A program made the translations under genes and the position numbers. Below the pieces are notes generated by a model. That model saw only the letters and a list, made by a program, of their open reading frames with translations. It did no database searches and had not been told where the DNA came from. Shown one piece after another: positions 62,780 through 64,000 of a stretch of DNA of 64,000 bases. Positions within the stretch are counted from its first letter, which is position 1. Every line of letters begins with the position of its first letter. The stretch comes from an uncultured Kangiella sp. (GTDB lineage: Bacteria > Pseudomonadota > Gammaproteobacteria > Enterobacterales > Kangiellaceae). The stretch is from contig CANMKR010000002.1 in the NCBI GenBank assembly GCA_947498625.1, positions 558,001 through 622,000 of the forward strand, written 5' to 3'.

Positions 62780-63796
62780 ATGTTGAAGTTCATTATTTTA
62801 AGTATGAGTTTATCGCTGGTATTCCCAGCACTTGTGATCGCAGAGCAAAATCAAGAATTAGAAAGTTTGATCGAAAGTGAGAAATTCAAAGAAGCAGAAT
62901 CACTAACTAAGAAATTACTAAAATCAGCCGAAACTCAAAAAGATAAACTAGAGTATCAATCGAAGCTTGCGCAAATATTACTGAGTGCCAAACAGTTTGA
63001 TGAGGCTGAAGACGCTGTTGAAGATTTAATCGATATGCAAGGCTTAAGTGAGAAACACTGGCTTATAGCTGCTTCAATTTATGGTGTTCAAGCCCAAGAA
63101 TCGAGTATCTTTAGCAAACTTGGTTACGCAAAAAAAGCCAAAAAATCCTTAGAATCCTTGCTCAAAGCCTACCCTAACAGTCGTGACGGCATCATTGGCT
63201 TAATTCAATTCCATAGAGCCGCGCCTGGAATTGCTGGCGGTGACGAAGACCAAATCCCCAAGTTAATGCAAAGATTAGCAACGGTAAATCCTGAATGGCA
63301 CTCAATTATATCTGCCCAGCAAGCTTTTGCAGATGAAGACATCGAAAAAGGCTTAGCGATTCTAGATACAGGTATTGAGAGAAACCCTCAGTCAATTGAC
63401 CTTACTTATGTCAAAGGCATGCGTTTTGTGAATATGGAAAAATTTCCAGAAGCATTTGCCCTATTAAATTCTATCCAATCATTGCCATTAAAAGAAAATG
63501 CTAGCGAACAACAAAGAGATTGGGCTCAGATGGCTTTATACCAATCAGCAAAAATCTCTGCTGAAAAAGCTATAGAACTAGAGCAAGGTAAAAAGAATTT
63601 ATATGCCTTTATGGATTCAGAGCAAACCCAAATTCCCGAAGCTTGGATAAGGTTTAGGTTGGGACAAATTTTATGGAAACTGAATGAGAAAGAGTCATCT
63701 TTAGCCCAATTTCAACTAATCCCTACTCTAAAACCGGAAAAAGAGTTAAACAAACAAATGAAAGCTTTTATAAAAGAGCATAGCATTCAATTGTAA
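62780..63796 (+). CDS. exported TPR protein
   Basis: The 338-residue protein has a signal peptide ending near residue 21 (LVIA-E). The mature part is built of helix pairs with TPR spacing (KFKEAESLTKKLLK, QFDEAEDAVEDLI, YAKKAKKSLESLLKAYPNSRDGIIGL, GLAILDTGIERNPQSIDLTYVKG, SLAQFQLIPTLKPEKEL). Such periplasmic TPR proteins serve as scaffolds. The PNSRDGIIGLIQFHRAAPGIAGGDEDQ stretch recalls a family with a Gly-rich APGIAGG loop, still uncharacterised. Confidence 0.7.
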   Translation: MLKFIILSMSLSLVFPALVIAEQNQELESLIESEKFKEAESLTKKLLKSAETQKDKLEYQSKLAQILLSAKQFDEAEDAVEDLIDMQGLSEKHWLIAASIYGVQAQESSIFSKLGYAKKAKKSLESLLKAYPNSRDGIIGLIQFHRAAPGIAGGDEDQIPKLMQRLATVNPEWHSIISAQQAFADEDIEKGLAILDTGIERNPQSIDLTYVKGMRFVNMEKFPEAFALLNSIQSLPLKENASEQQRDWAQMALYQSAKISAEKAIELEQGKKNLYAFMDSEQTQIPEAWIRFRLGQILWKLNEKESSLAQFQLIPTLKPEKELNKQMKAFIKEHSIQL

Positions 63797-63907
63797 AATG
63801 GTGCGCTTTATATTAGATTTTAGACGAGTTTAATGGCATATTAAATTCCGATAGTGATAATAACTATTTATAAATAAACCATATTAAAAGACTCGAGGGG
63901 GCTCAAA

Positions 63908-64000
63908 ATGATGGAATATCTTCCAATGATAATTAGCGTAGTAAGTGGCGCGGCAGGCGGTAACTTAATTCCAAAGCTAATGAAAAATTTAAATGCTGGT
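63908..64000 (+). CDS. small hydrophobic protein, N-terminal fragment
   Basis: A GAGGGGG ribosome site precedes ATG 63908 by about 6 bases (a second ATG follows directly). The 31 visible residues (MMEYLPMIISVVSG, then AAGGNLIPKLMKNLNAG) begin a Gly/Ala-rich hydrophobic protein cut by the window end. Proteins with a GG-N-...-LMKNLNLG start of this sort are small membrane proteins of unknown function. Confidence 0.6.
   Translation, partial: MMEYLPMIISVVSGAAGGNLIPKLMKNLNAG

Noticed and set aside
1-64000. Prophage, integrative element or insertion sequence
   Set aside because: I found no integrase, transposase, phage structural gene or tRNA attachment site; only repeat clusters and the GIY-YIG gene suggest mobility.

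Overview
The window is a chromosomal segment of an AT-rich gammaproteobacterium, probably marine and aerobic. The AcnD/PrpF methylcitrate cycle, a complete System I cytochrome c maturation operon, MlaA, YbiT, class I fumarase and an AlkB-type monooxygenase all fit this group. A Kangiellaceae-like lineage is my guess from overall gene style and is not proven. I recognised no rRNA, tRNA, integrase, transposase or CRISPR array.

Layout. 0-7.2 kb: a minus-strand run of DUF4407 membrane protein, Tat-exported aldo/keto reductase, PhzF-like protein, EgtB, EgtD and an MFS transporter, which looks like an expanded ergothioneine operon. 7.4-16.3 kb: envelope and stress genes, namely a YSC84-like lipoprotein, two paralogous 178-residue membrane proteins, gamma-glutamyltransferase, AlkB beside a CpcT/CpeT-like lipoprotein, an SDR, Ohr and a DUF900 hydrolase. 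16.4-18.1 kb: a lipoprotein with a cholesterol-dependent-cytolysin-like core whose C-terminal domain is not the classical one. 18.1-21.2 kb: ArfB, an RluA-type pseudouridine synthase, and the ABC-F protein YbiT behind a terminator-like leader. 21.4-29.3 kb: exported and membrane proteins of little-known function, a membrane-bound AraC-type regulator, a tandem array of palindromic repeats and a membrane-anchored amidohydrolase. 29.4-31.7 kb: a 772-residue NDT/TIR-like plus P-loop NTPase protein, a defence candidate. 31.8-40.8 kb: the fum-(two small membrane proteins)-prpB-prpC-acnD-prpF propionate operon, interrupted between acnD and prpF by a GIY-YIG nuclease gene lying between two clusters of ATTCCC/GGGAAT repeats.

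41-48.7 kb: pabB, a Nudix hydrolase, sdaA, a TIGR01777 epimerase-like gene, then an mlaA/nucleotidase/amidohydrolase unit. 48.8-51.0 kb: an HvfABC-type RiPP cluster whose precursor carries twelve EGKCG motifs, with an intrinsic terminator separating it from the two maturation genes. 51.1-58.0 kb: ccmABCDEFGHI. 58.0-61.6 kb: leuCD-(unknown)-leuB, with a divergent LysR regulator and a LysR-type palindrome between them. 61.8-64 kb: that regulator, an exported TPR protein and the start of one more gene.

How it fits together: the ccm cluster supports c-type cytochromes, while the neighbouring Hvf-type peptide would bind copper in the envelope. The prp operon burns propionyl-CoA, and its fumarase can carry the succinate it produces (after oxidation to fumarate) back towards oxaloacetate. 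The least described items are the CDC-like lipoprotein, the NDT/NTPase protein, the GIY-YIG/repeat pairing and the enlarged egt operon.
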